From: JACPYM01 sp963699175
GTDB taxonomy: Bacteria; Acidobacteriota; Blastocatellia; RBC074
Direction of reading: 5' to 3'
DNA: 64,000 bases
Assembly: GCA_963699175.1 (NCBI GenBank)
Contig: OY969418.1
Coordinates: 620,001 to 684,000 of the forward strand
A program made the position numbers and the translations under genes. The notes beneath the pieces were generated by a model, which saw nothing but the letters and a program-made list of their open reading frames with translations, did not search any database and was not told the origin of the DNA. The stretch's first letter is position 1; each line of letters opens with the position of its first letter. Positions 18,846-27,009 of this stretch are shown here, piece after piece.

Positions 18846-19565
18846 ATGGGACAACTCACACTCATTCGTCACGGCCAGGCACGCGCATTCGAGCAAGATT
18901 CTGATCGCTTGACCGAGCTTGGTGAATTGCAAGCGCTCAAGCTCGGCGAGTACTGGTTGCGGCAAAACGTCAGTTTTGACGAAGTCTATTGCGGCACGCT
19001 GGTGCGCCATTGCAGGACAGCAGAAATCGTCCGTGAATGTTTTACGGCTGTCGGACGCTCGTGGCCGGAAGTGCAAAACGCTGCTGCCTTGAACGAGTAC
19101 GATGCCACCGGACTGTGGCAACGGCTCGCACCAGCTTTGGCCGAAAGCGATGCGGAGTTTCGTAGCTTGCACGATGACTTTCAGCAGCATCGCAATACGC
19201 CGGAACGCAATCGCTATTTTCAAAAGATGTTTGAAGTGTTGACGGCGCGGTGGCTGCGTGGCGAGATTGAAGTGGAAGACGTTGAGACCTGGACACCTTT
19301 TCGTGAACGTGTGCATAGCGCACTGAAAAACATCATCACCCAGGAAGGCAGCGGACGGCGCGTAGCGGTCTTCACATCTGGCGGTGTGATTGGTCTGGCT
19401 GTGCAAACAGCCTTGCAAGCGCCGGAATCACAGGCGCTGCAAATCAACTGGCGCATCCGCAATTGTTCGCTGACCGAGTTCACTTTCAATCGTGACCGTC
19501 TCTCGCTTGATGCGTTCAACACATTGCCACATTTGGACGAGCAAGCGTGGCGCACATATCGCTGA
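18846..19565 (+). CDS. Histidine phosphatase family protein
   Basis: A 239-residue member of the phosphoglycerate-mutase/acid-phosphatase superfamily. The phosphohistidine motif 'LIRHGQARAF' is at the N-terminus (His9), and the second histidine is expected in the 'VFTSGGVIGLAV' region, where the usual His is replaced by Ser-Gly-Gly. Because of this the phosphatase activity is uncertain. It overlaps the start region of the ABC ATPase gene and sits in an apparent operon with the acyl-CoA dehydrogenase and SDR. Substrate unknown. Confidence 0.82.
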   Translation: MGQLTLIRHGQARAFEQDSDRLTELGELQALKLGEYWLRQNVSFDEVYCGTLVRHCRTAEIVRECFTAVGRSWPEVQNAAALNEYDATGLWQRLAPALAESDAEFRSLHDDFQQHRNTPERNRYFQKMFEVLTARWLRGEIEVEDVETWTPFRERVHSALKNIITQEGSGRRVAVFTSGGVIGLAVQTALQAPESQALQINWRIRNCSLTEFTFNRDRLSLDAFNTLPHLDEQAWRTYR

Positions 19566-19591
19566 ACCGTGCTCAAATCAAACCCAAGATC

Positions 19592-20539
19592 ATGAAGCCA
19601 ACCAACCCTGAGCGTATCGCGCTCCGCTGCCAGGCGCTCATCAAAAAATACAACAACGTCACAGCCGTCAACGGCTTGGATTTGGAAGTTCGCGCGGGCG
19701 AATGTTTCGGACTGTTAGGGCCGAACGGCGCGGGCAAGACCACGACTGTCGAGATTCTTGAAGGACTCAACACCGCCGACAGCGGCACGGTCGAGTTGCT
19801 CGGCCTGCGCTGGGGCACGGGACAGGATCAGGCTTTGCGCGAACGCATCGGGGTGCAGTTGCAAGAAGCTAAGCTGCCCGACAAACTGACCGTCGAAGAG
19901 GCTGTCCGGCTCTTCCGCAGCTTCTACACACACGGCAACATGGTCGAGCACGTCATCAGCCTAGTCTCATTGGAAGAGAAACGAGGCGCGCGCGTGGCCA
20001 AGCTCTCCGGCGGGCAGCGCCAACGGTTGGCCGTCGCGTGTGCGCTGGTCAGCGCGCCGGACATTCTGTTTCTGGACGAACCGACAACCGGTCTCGATCC
20101 GCAAGCACGACTGCAATTGTGGGAAGTGGTCGAACGGTTTCGCGCGGCAGGCGGCACAGTGCTGTTGACGACGCATTATATGGAAGAGGCTGCGCGATTG
20201 TGCGACCGCATTGCCATTATGGATCATGGTCGCGTGATTGCACTTGGCACGCCAGCCCAACTGATCGCCTCGCTCGGCGCAGATCAAATCATTGAATTCA
20301 CCATCAACGGCGCGGGGGCATTCGATGCTTCAACGCTGACGGATTTGCCTGGTGTCACTGGCACGCGCGCCAAAGAGCACGGTTATGCGTTGACCGTTTC
20401 AGAGATTGGCGCGACGCTGCCCGCCCTATTGGCTGAACTGGAAAAGCAACAAGTCAAACTCGACCAACTCAGGACGCATCAGGCAACGCTCGAAGATGTC
20501 TTCGTCAATCTGACCGGGCGGCAATTGCGCGATGAGTGA
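19592..20539 (+). CDS. ABC-2 type transporter, ATP-binding subunit
   Basis: A 315-residue ATPase with Walker A 'GPNGAGKTTTVE', signature 'LSGGQRQRLAVA', Walker B 'ILFLDEPTTGLDP' and switch His in 'LLTTHYMEEA'. The C-terminal extension of about 90 residues is normal for drug or polysaccharide exporters of this class. The start ATG 19592 is a choice; GTG 19547 would overlap the phosphatase gene and add 15 residues. The permease gene follows after a 104-bp gap that holds a long inverted repeat. Together they form a two-gene exporter; the substrate is not evident. Confidence 0.92.
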   Translation: MKPTNPERIALRCQALIKKYNNVTAVNGLDLEVRAGECFGLLGPNGAGKTTTVEILEGLNTADSGTVELLGLRWGTGQDQALRERIGVQLQEAKLPDKLTVEEAVRLFRSFYTHGNMVEHVISLVSLEEKRGARVAKLSGGQRQRLAVACALVSAPDILFLDEPTTGLDPQARLQLWEVVERFRAAGGTVLLTTHYMEEAARLCDRIAIMDHGRVIALGTPAQLIASLGADQIIEFTINGAGAFDASTLTDLPGVTGTRAKEHGYALTVSEIGATLPALLAELEKQQVKLDQLRTHQATLEDVFVNLTGRQLRDE

Positions 20540-20548
20540 AAGACCGAC

Positions 20549-20630
20549 TGTCCGGCAAGCTGCCAGCTTGTCGCTGACTCTGGGTTTGGCGCATTCGGAA
20601 GCCTACGACAAGCTGGCAGCTTGTCGGACA
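20549..20630. repeat. Inverted repeat of the TCCGACAAGCTGCC family
   Basis: Arms 20549-20573 and 20606-20630 are complementary over 25 bp with one mismatch. Each arm is itself nearly palindromic (GACAAGCT-GGC-AGCTTGTC), so several foldings are possible. It begins 10 bp after the ATPase gene stop and ends 14 bp before the permease start, thus inside an operon. Related copies lie at 41378-41464 and 44224-44268. Confidence 0.9.
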
Positions 20631-20643
20631 TTTACAGAACAAA

Positions 20644-21756
20644 ATGAGCACCGTAGCAAACACTCCAAATGAATCAATCTCGCAAACTGTGTCCGCTGCC
20701 TCAACGTCCGGCTCACACCCGCTCTATGAGCTAATGCTGCTGCGGGTGCGCGAGCTTATGCGCACACCGGAAGCGCTCTTTTGGACATTTGTTTTTCCCA
20801 TCCTGATGGCTTGCGCGCTTGGCATCGCGTTCCGCAATACTGCGCCGACAAAAATGCGCGTCGCAGTCGAAAGCAACTCGCCTAATGCTGCCTCGCTCGC
20901 GGCCACCATCTCGCGTTCGGCGGAATTGGAGGCAGTACTGCTCACACCAGCAGAGGCCGCCAAAACTTTGCGCAGCGGAAAAGTCGCGCTCGTGCTCAGC
21001 GCCGCCTCCACAAGCGTGTCGCCAGCAGTTGAATACCGCTTCGATCCGACGCGCCCGGAGAGCCGCAGCGCCCGCTTGCTGGTGGATGACGTTGTACAAC
21101 GCGCCGCCGGACGCGCCGATGTGGCTGTCATTAAAGAACAAACTTCCACCGAACCGGGTGCGCGTTACATTGATTTTCTAGTGCCGGGATTGATCGGCAT
21201 GAATCTGTTGGGCAACGGCCTGTGGGGTCTGGGCTTTGCTATCGTGATGGCGCGCACAGGAAAGTTGTTGAAACAATTGTCTGCCACGCCGATGCGCCGC
21301 TGGCATTATCTGGCTTCGTTTATGTTGACGCGCTTGCTCCTGCTGCTGCCCGAAGTCGCTGTCATCCTGGGCTTCGCGTATTTCGCTTTCGGCGTCAAGC
21401 TGCATGGCTCGTTCCTGAATTTTATGCTGATTGCGGTGCTTGGCTCCCTCACCTTCGCTGGCCTGGGCTTATTGGTGGCGGCGCGAACAAAAACAATCGA
21501 AGGAGCGGCAGGCCTGATGAACCTGGCGATTATCCCGATGTGGCTGCTCTCTGGCACTTTCTTCTCCGCCGCGCGCTTCCCCGATTTTGTGCAGCCGTTT
21601 ATCAAGGCGTTACCGCTCACCGCAGTCAACGACGCGCTCCGCGCGGTGATGAACGAGGGCGCGCCACTGGCGGCCAATTCGCTAGAGATCGGCATCCTGC
21701 TGGCGTGGACGCTGGTAACATTTGTCGTGGCGTTGCGAATCTTTCGCTGGCAGTGA
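20644..21756 (+). CDS. ABC-2 type transporter, permease subunit
   Basis: A 370-residue membrane protein. One membrane segment near the N-terminus ('ALFWTFVFPILMACALGIAF') is followed by a soluble extracytoplasmic part (about 65-175) and a cluster of about five membrane segments (about 180-370), as in ABC2_membrane_3-type permeases. 'LVPGLIGMNLLGNGLWGLGF' and 'FPDFVQPFIKALPLTAVNDALR' are family hallmarks. It partners with the ATPase just upstream. Export of a lipid, drug or polymer is likely for the class; nothing narrows it here. Confidence 0.9.
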   Translation: MSTVANTPNESISQTVSAASTSGSHPLYELMLLRVRELMRTPEALFWTFVFPILMACALGIAFRNTAPTKMRVAVESNSPNAASLAATISRSAELEAVLLTPAEAAKTLRSGKVALVLSAASTSVSPAVEYRFDPTRPESRSARLLVDDVVQRAAGRADVAVIKEQTSTEPGARYIDFLVPGLIGMNLLGNGLWGLGFAIVMARTGKLLKQLSATPMRRWHYLASFMLTRLLLLLPEVAVILGFAYFAFGVKLHGSFLNFMLIAVLGSLTFAGLGLLVAARTKTIEGAAGLMNLAIIPMWLLSGTFFSAARFPDFVQPFIKALPLTAVNDALRAVMNEGAPLAANSLEIGILLAWTLVTFVVALRIFRWQ

Positions 21757-21816
21757 ATTTCGCGCACAGATGGATTAGGATGGCAACGACAACCCAATCT
21801 TTCAGGAGTGAAAATC

Positions 21817-22116
21817 ATGGTAGCTTCAAACAAATCCAAAAGCATCAACTACGGCGTAGGCGATGAAGTTTCCTACGTCTTTGGCAATGGCATCGCATAC
21901 GGTGAGGTGTTGCGCGTGCTCGAGGGCGGACAGGCCATCGAGATTCAATTGGAAGACGGGCGGCGCGAAATCAAGAAGTCGCGCGATGGCGCGCTGCGCC
22001 TGCTCCGCCGCGCGACAGGCGCAAGCGAACAGGACGAGCACAACCGCGAGCGCACACGTTCCCGCGATACAGAGATTGACGAAGTGATGCGCAGCGATGT
22101 GCGCCGACGCTGGTAG
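21817..22116 (+). CDS. Small DUF2945/Tudor-like protein
   Basis: A 99-residue cytoplasmic protein. The ATG at 21817 is chosen because AGGAG lies 8 bases before it. The N-terminal 'YGVGDEVSYVFGNGIAYGEV' followed by 'VLEGGQAIEIQLEDGRREI' is the small beta-barrel pattern of the 'hypervirulence-associated TUDOR' family (DUF2945). The remainder is highly charged and rich in Arg and Glu. Role unknown. It follows the ABC permease by 60 bp and may be expressed with it. Confidence 0.6.
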   Translation: MVASNKSKSINYGVGDEVSYVFGNGIAYGEVLRVLEGGQAIEIQLEDGRREIKKSRDGALRLLRRATGASEQDEHNRERTRSRDTEIDEVMRSDVRRRW

Positions 22117-22225
22117 CCGAGTCGCTTCACTTGGAGAACTTTAACCACCACGCACGCAAGCGTGTGTGGCATAATGCGTTCTAAGCTCAACGATAACCCA
22201 CCCCTGATTTTTTTGGAGGTTAAGC

Positions 22226-22921
22226 ATGAAACGTGTTCTTTCGTTGTTCGCACCGCTCATCGCTCTGTTGAGCTGCAACATCATCGCGCAGGCGCAGGCC
22301 GCCAGCGAAACCAATATCACCATCGGCGAAGGCACAGCCGCGCGTCTTTCGCTGCAAACCCAGCTCAGTTCCAAACTCAGTGAAGTGGGCGACGAAGTAA
22401 TCGGCGTGCTCTACGAAGCCGTGCGCTCCGGTGACGGGCGCGTTGCCATCCCGCGCGGCACCGAATTCATCGGGCGCGTCACACAAGTTCAGGCAGCCAA
22501 ACGCCCGCAGAAACAAGCCACCTTGACAGTCGTCTTCGAGACGATGCGCATGCCTTACGGTACGGAAAAAATCTCTACCGTTGTCACAGCGATTGACGAT
22601 TACGCCAACGACGAGAAGTACAAATCGAAAGATGACGAAGGCAAAGTCGGCGGCGGGCGTAACGGTGGTCGCACCGCGAAAAATGCTGGCATCGGTGGCG
22701 GCATCGGCAGCCTGGGCGGGATTATCGGTAGCGCGGCGGGCGGCGGCATTGGTGCAGTTGCAGGCGCGATTGGCGTTGGCGCGGTCGGCGGTGTGCTGAT
22801 GACCAAGGGTAACGACCTCAAGCTCGCGGCAGGCACAGTACTGCGCATCAAGTTCGAGCGTCCGGTCAATCTGCCTGCGCTCGAAGCAGGGCGCGAAACG
22901 CCACGCGGCGAGCGTCAATAG
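22226..22921 (+). CDS. Exported glycine-zipper protein, TrbI-like beta domain
   Basis: A 231-residue exported protein: signal peptide about 1-25 ('LLSCNIIAQAQA'). Residues 30-125 form a beta-rich domain with 'IPRGTEFIGRVTQVQAAKRP', similar to the beta domain of VirB10/TrbI and to many acidobacterial hypothetical proteins. It is followed by a Gly/Ala-rich stretch (about 145-200) with repeated G-x-x-x-G steps (glycine zipper), then 'LAAGTVLRIKFERPV'. The start follows GGAGG. It is probably a periplasmic or outer-membrane structural protein; no conjugation genes are near. Confidence 0.65.
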   Translation: MKRVLSLFAPLIALLSCNIIAQAQAASETNITIGEGTAARLSLQTQLSSKLSEVGDEVIGVLYEAVRSGDGRVAIPRGTEFIGRVTQVQAAKRPQKQATLTVVFETMRMPYGTEKISTVVTAIDDYANDEKYKSKDDEGKVGGGRNGGRTAKNAGIGGGIGSLGGIIGSAAGGGIGAVAGAIGVGAVGGVLMTKGNDLKLAAGTVLRIKFERPVNLPALEAGRETPRGERQ

Positions 22922-22980
22922 CCACAAGTCTGAGGATCGAGAATCGCCTGATGCCTCAATCCTCACCTATCTATTCTTCC

Positions 22981-24057
22981 TCACCACTGCGTTCCCTCAA
23001 TCACTTCAATCTCCGCATCGTCAGCGCGCCGCTCTTCGTGCCACACTCGCACAGTCGCCTTGCCAAGCTCTAGCCCCAGTGGCATTGGCGCGTTGATCTG
23101 CGTCAGACCAGCTTTGGCTGGATCGCCTGGCGGGCCGACGTAGTTGGGATGAATGCCGAAGCCGCCAATCTCTACTCGCACATCCCAGCGTTGAGCATGT
23201 GCGGGCAAGCCTTCGACCAAGAGGGCAAGCGCGGCGTGGCGTCCTTTACGCGGAAAGCGCTGGTCATAGACGACAGCATTAAATAACTCGTGAATATCCA
23301 AAGCAGGCGCGGCGTCTGCCGGAAAATCATTCCAGCGGCGATAGGCTTTGAGCGTGGCTCGCGTCTCTTCCGCGCGCAGCAACTCGATGCGCGCGAACCC
23401 GGCGGAGCGCGCCATACGCGAGAGGCATTCGACGTTCGGCCCCCACCAATTGTCGTACTGCCCGCCCAGTTCATCGAATTCGTAAAACTCCATCACCGGG
23501 TCTGCCGTCGCGTGTAACTTGTCCACCACGTGCGATTCGATGATGGCGAAGTCGCGTGTGACCTCACAGACCTGCTCCAACCCCAGCAGTGGATGACGCA
23601 GGTGATAGAGCACGCCGAGAAAGAAGACGATGTCGAATGCGCCTAGCCGCTCTTTCGTCACGTCGTAGACGCTCAATTCGTGAAACTCAGCTTGCGAATG
23701 CAAGGCGGCTTTGGCTTTGAAGAAATTCTCTGGCCGCCAACAATCCACCGAAGTCACGCGCGCGCCACGCCGTTCCGTCTCAAAACTATAAAAGCCGTCC
23801 CAACAACCGATGTCCAAGACACGCTTATCTGACAAGCTCTCCGGCAACTTGAAGCGTTGGAAATTGTCTTGCAACTCGGCCAACGAATGTATACCGGGCG
23901 TAATCACGCCATTGCCTAGATCAATGCTGTGCCACCAAGAACCGGTGGCCATCTGCTGTTTGTACTGGATGGTGTCGTCCAGAATCTTTTGACGAATCGT
24001 TGTACTGTTATTCATATTGTTCAAATAGGTAAAGCGCGACGGCGGCTCAGAATTCAT
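22981..24057 (-). CDS. CmoB-like SAM-dependent methyltransferase
   Basis: A 358-residue methyltransferase of the CmoB/DUF1698 type. The N-terminal part 'WWHSIDLGNGVITPGIHS' matches the substrate-side region of CmoB. The SAM site is 'RVLDIGCWDGFYSFETERRG' with 'VTSVDCWRPENF', and 'DIVFFLGVLYHLRHPLLGLE' is the usual follow-on. CmoB makes carboxymethoxyuridine in tRNA, but many relatives act on sugars or glycolipids. The nearby glycosyltransferase and second methyltransferase favour a glycan role here; this is inference. It is divergent from the glycosyltransferase. A shorter start at MNNSTT is possible. Confidence 0.82.
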   Translation of the reverse strand: MNSEPPSRFTYLNNMNNSTTIRQKILDDTIQYKQQMATGSWWHSIDLGNGVITPGIHSLAELQDNFQRFKLPESLSDKRVLDIGCWDGFYSFETERRGARVTSVDCWRPENFFKAKAALHSQAEFHELSVYDVTKERLGAFDIVFFLGVLYHLRHPLLGLEQVCEVTRDFAIIESHVVDKLHATADPVMEFYEFDELGGQYDNWWGPNVECLSRMARSAGFARIELLRAEETRATLKAYRRWNDFPADAAPALDIHELFNAVVYDQRFPRKGRHAALALLVEGLPAHAQRWDVRVEIGGFGIHPNYVGPPGDPAKAGLTQINAPMPLGLELGKATVRVWHEERRADDAEIEVIEGTQW

Positions 24058-24161
24058 CCTCCGGCGGCAATCCTAAAGGCAACTGTCCGACAGCGCAAAC
24101 TGTGACTAATCGTCCCGCTGAATTTGCCAAACCGGAGTACGATGAGTAAGCTTCTTAACCT

Positions 24162-25301
24162 ATGCGAGTGGCCCTCGACGCGATTCCCTTGGTGGCGGCA
24201 AAAACAGGCATTGGACATTACACCGACGCGCTAGCCGAAGCGCTGGCGCGGGAGCACAGCGAACATCAGTACACGCTGCTCTCTCCTTTCGATTTTGCGT
24301 TCAATGGCGGCCACAACGGAAATGGCAACCCGGCAAATCTGAGCAAACAATTTTTGCCCGTGCGCTCGATCTTCCGGCATTGGTGGTTGGTGGGCTTACC
24401 CGCGCTGTTACGCATCTCGCCGTTCGATGTTTTTCACGGCACGAACTACTGTATCCCGGTCTTCGCGCCCTGCCCGACGGTCGTCACGATTCACGACCTC
24501 TCGCTCTTTACACAAGCGCAGACGCACGAAGACGTGAACGTCAAACGCGGCAAGCGGCGTATTCCGATCATGGCGCATCGTGCGACGCTGATCATTGCGC
24601 CGAGCGAATGGACAAAGCGCGAGGTCATTGAACGGCTCAAGATCAAAGAGCACAAGCTACGCGTGATCCCCGAAGCTGCGCGACCACACCTGCGCCCGCA
24701 ACGCGAAGACGAAATCCAGCCTGTGTTGGAAAAGCATGGGTTGCGCGGTGATTTTCTGCTGTACGTCGGGACGATTGAGCCGCGCAAAAACCTGCTGACG
24801 TTGATCCGTGCTTACGATGAATTGTTGCGCACGACCGAACACCAACCGCAATTGGTGCTTTGTGGCGGGCGCGGCTGGTTGTGCGACGAGGTCTTTAGCC
24901 TAGTTGATGAATTGAAGCTGCAAGACCAAGTGCGCTTCACCGGCTACGTAGACGACGCCGATCTGCCGGCGCTTTATTCGGCGGCGCAGGCGTTTGTTTA
25001 TCCATCGCTTTACGAGGGCTTCGGTCTGCCGCCGCTTGAAGCGATGGCCTGCGGTGCGCCGGTCATCACCAGCAATGTCACGAGCTTGCCCGAAGTCGTC
25101 GGCGACGCCGGTCTGACACACGCACCGGAAGATGCGCACGAGTTGGCACACACAATGGCGCGTTTATTGAGCGATCTGAATCTGCGCGCGCATTTCAAAC
25201 GCGCCGGTTTGGAACGCGCCCGGCAATTCTCTTGGGAGCGCGCCGCCCGCGCTACACAGACCGTTTACGACGAAGTTTATAATTATTGGCATCGGAAATA
25301 G
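24162..25301 (+). CDS. Glycosyltransferase family 4 (GT-B)
   Basis: A 379-residue retaining GT-B glycosyltransferase. The N-terminal 'DAIPLVAAKTGIGHYTDAL' resembles the glycine-rich acceptor loop of the mannosyltransferase group. The C-terminal domain has 'LLYVGTIEPRKNL', 'LVLCGGRGW', 'VRFTGYVDDADLPALYSAA' and the donor-binding 'PSLYEGFGLPPLEAMACGAP'. It likely transfers a hexose from a nucleotide sugar to a growing surface glycan. It starts a plus-strand run with the coiled-coil methyltransferase 7 bp downstream, so the two probably modify the same glycan. Confidence 0.92.
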   Translation: MRVALDAIPLVAAKTGIGHYTDALAEALAREHSEHQYTLLSPFDFAFNGGHNGNGNPANLSKQFLPVRSIFRHWWLVGLPALLRISPFDVFHGTNYCIPVFAPCPTVVTIHDLSLFTQAQTHEDVNVKRGKRRIPIMAHRATLIIAPSEWTKREVIERLKIKEHKLRVIPEAARPHLRPQREDEIQPVLEKHGLRGDFLLYVGTIEPRKNLLTLIRAYDELLRTTEHQPQLVLCGGRGWLCDEVFSLVDELKLQDQVRFTGYVDDADLPALYSAAQAFVYPSLYEGFGLPPLEAMACGAPVITSNVTSLPEVVGDAGLTHAPEDAHELAHTMARLLSDLNLRAHFKRAGLERARQFSWERAARATQTVYDEVYNYWHRK

Positions 25302-25308
25302 TGATCAA

Positions 25309-27009
25309 ATGAATCGCCTGAAAGCTATCCTGCGAAACCTGCGTATGCTGCTCACCCGTGAGTTATGGGGTGTCTTCGAAGCGCAGGAACAAAAACTCGA
25401 TCAGCGCATTGACGCCTTTGAACAACGCGCGGGTGAGCGCGCCAACGCTTATGAGCAGGCGCTCGACACACGCTCGGATGAACGCTTTGGTGCGATTGAA
25501 CAGCGGCTCGACGAGCGGCAAGACACGCAAGAACAGCACGCCGCCGAACGCGCCAGCAATTATGAAGCTTCACTCGACGCCCGCTTTGAAGAGCGCTTTG
25601 CCATCCTGGAACAGCGCACCGATGAGCGGATGAGCGCTATCGAACAGCATAACGACACGCAGTTAGCTGCTATTCGGCAATATAACGATGAGCGACAGGC
25701 GGAACTCGACAAACGCTTCGACGACCGCACGCGCGCAGTTGATAATCGTCTGGATGACCGTTTCGCGCGCATCGAGCGACAACTCGACGAACGCTTCGAG
25801 GCAATGGAAAAACGCACCGACGCGCGCATGGAGACTCACGAAAAGCGCACCGACTACAATCTCAAGCTCAACCGCGCCGACATCATTGACCGCACCGACG
25901 TGATGTTGCAAATCTTTGAGCAGCGCCTGGATCAACAGCGTCGTGAAATCAAAGCCCTGCGCGAACAACTTACTAAGACACCGACAGCAGCCAAGTACGA
26001 AGCTAAGCATGAAGGCAATGGCAGCCACGCGACGCCCATTGCAGTCGAGCCGCAACAAATTCTGGCCGAAACTGAACCTGCGCAGCAGGTGCAATCCTTT
26101 CGCAAATTGGCGCAGAGTAGCGGACTGATCGGCAAGACCAAGCTGCCAGTGACCGATGCCACGCTTTACCAAAAGATTCTCGATTGGAAAAAGGTTGCGG
26201 AAGAAAAGCTGAGCGAGTTCACGCCGGACGAGCAGGAAGTCGTGGATTATATCTTGAGTTTCATTCACGATGCAGATGAGCGCGACTACACAATGCATCA
26301 CCTGCGCCGCTTTGTAGCCACCTTGCAACGTATCCCGCCGCCACAACGTTCGACCGACCGCTTGCTGGAACTTGGCAGCCTGTTGCATCTCACGCCCGCG
26401 CTCAAAAAATTCTGCGGCTATCAGGAAATCTACGGCGCGGATTTTTGGGAGAGCGAAGAGCGAGTCGTGCAGGAAACGCTCAAGCAAGTCAACGGTAGCG
26501 AGAGCCACACCTTCGAGCTGCGGAACTTCAACGTTGAAGCCGATCCATTCCCTTACTCCGACGGCTATTTTCGCGTCGTGCTTTGTTGTGAATTGCTCGA
26601 ACACCTGCAACGCGACCCGCTGCATATGTTCTGGGAATGCAATCGCGTCTTACAGGATGACGGCTTCCTCTTGCTGACTACGCCCAATATCGCCAGCGCG
26701 CGTTCACTCGAAGGCGTCTTGATCGGTTGCGCGCCCTACCTGCTTTCGCAATACAATCGCAGCACGCCGGTAGACCAGCACCACCGCGAGTACGCGCCCT
26801 ACGAAGTCGGCCTGGCACTTGCCGCCGCCGGTTTTACTGTTATCGAACTCGAAACCGAAGATGTCTGGCTGCGCTCGAACCCGGCGATTCTGAAATTGCT
26901 CGAAGAGGTCAACCTGCCCACGCACCTGCGCAGCGACAACATCTTCGCATTGGCGCGCAAGACCAGCGCGCCCATCGAACGCTACCCGAAAGAGTTTTAC
27001 GTCGAATGA
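25309..27009 (+). CDS. Coiled-coil protein fused to a SAM methyltransferase domain
   Basis: A 566-residue protein. Residues about 20-225 are a long coiled coil made of imperfect repeats such as 'DERFGAIEQRLDERQDTQEQ', rich in Arg, Glu and Gln. A linker follows, then residues about 300-566 form a methyltransferase-like domain: 'STDRLLELGSLLHLTPALKK', 'DPFPYSDGYFRVVLCCELLE' and 'LTTPNIASARSLEGVL'. The classical GxGxG loop is reduced to LELGSLLH, so SAM binding should be checked. It is similar to the methyltransferases that cap O-antigen-like chains, where a coiled coil measures chain length (WbdD principle). Here that is inference, supported by the glycosyltransferase just upstream. It overlaps rluD by 4 bp (ATGA). 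Confidence 0.8.
   Translation: MNRLKAILRNLRMLLTRELWGVFEAQEQKLDQRIDAFEQRAGERANAYEQALDTRSDERFGAIEQRLDERQDTQEQHAAERASNYEASLDARFEERFAILEQRTDERMSAIEQHNDTQLAAIRQYNDERQAELDKRFDDRTRAVDNRLDDRFARIERQLDERFEAMEKRTDARMETHEKRTDYNLKLNRADIIDRTDVMLQIFEQRLDQQRREIKALREQLTKTPTAAKYEAKHEGNGSHATPIAVEPQQILAETEPAQQVQSFRKLAQSSGLIGKTKLPVTDATLYQKILDWKKVAEEKLSEFTPDEQEVVDYILSFIHDADERDYTMHHLRRFVATLQRIPPPQRSTDRLLELGSLLHLTPALKKFCGYQEIYGADFWESEERVVQETLKQVNGSESHTFELRNFNVEADPFPYSDGYFRVVLCCELLEHLQRDPLHMFWECNRVLQDDGFLLLTTPNIASARSLEGVLIGCAPYLLSQYNRSTPVDQHHREYAPYEVGLALAAAGFTVIELETEDVWLRSNPAILKLLEEVNLPTHLRSDNIFALARKTSAPIERYPKEFYVE

Noticed and set aside
17970..19418. A long minus-strand open frame (482 codons) opposite the SDR and phosphatase genes
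   Set aside because: It is antisense to two genes with clear catalytic motifs, and its own translation has no recognisable domain and the composition of a reverse-strand artefact.
25663..26625. A 320-codon minus-strand frame and the repetitive look of 25400-25900
   Set aside because: The repeats are coding repeats of a coiled coil on the plus strand, not CRISPR or a tandem DNA array; unit length and spacing vary.
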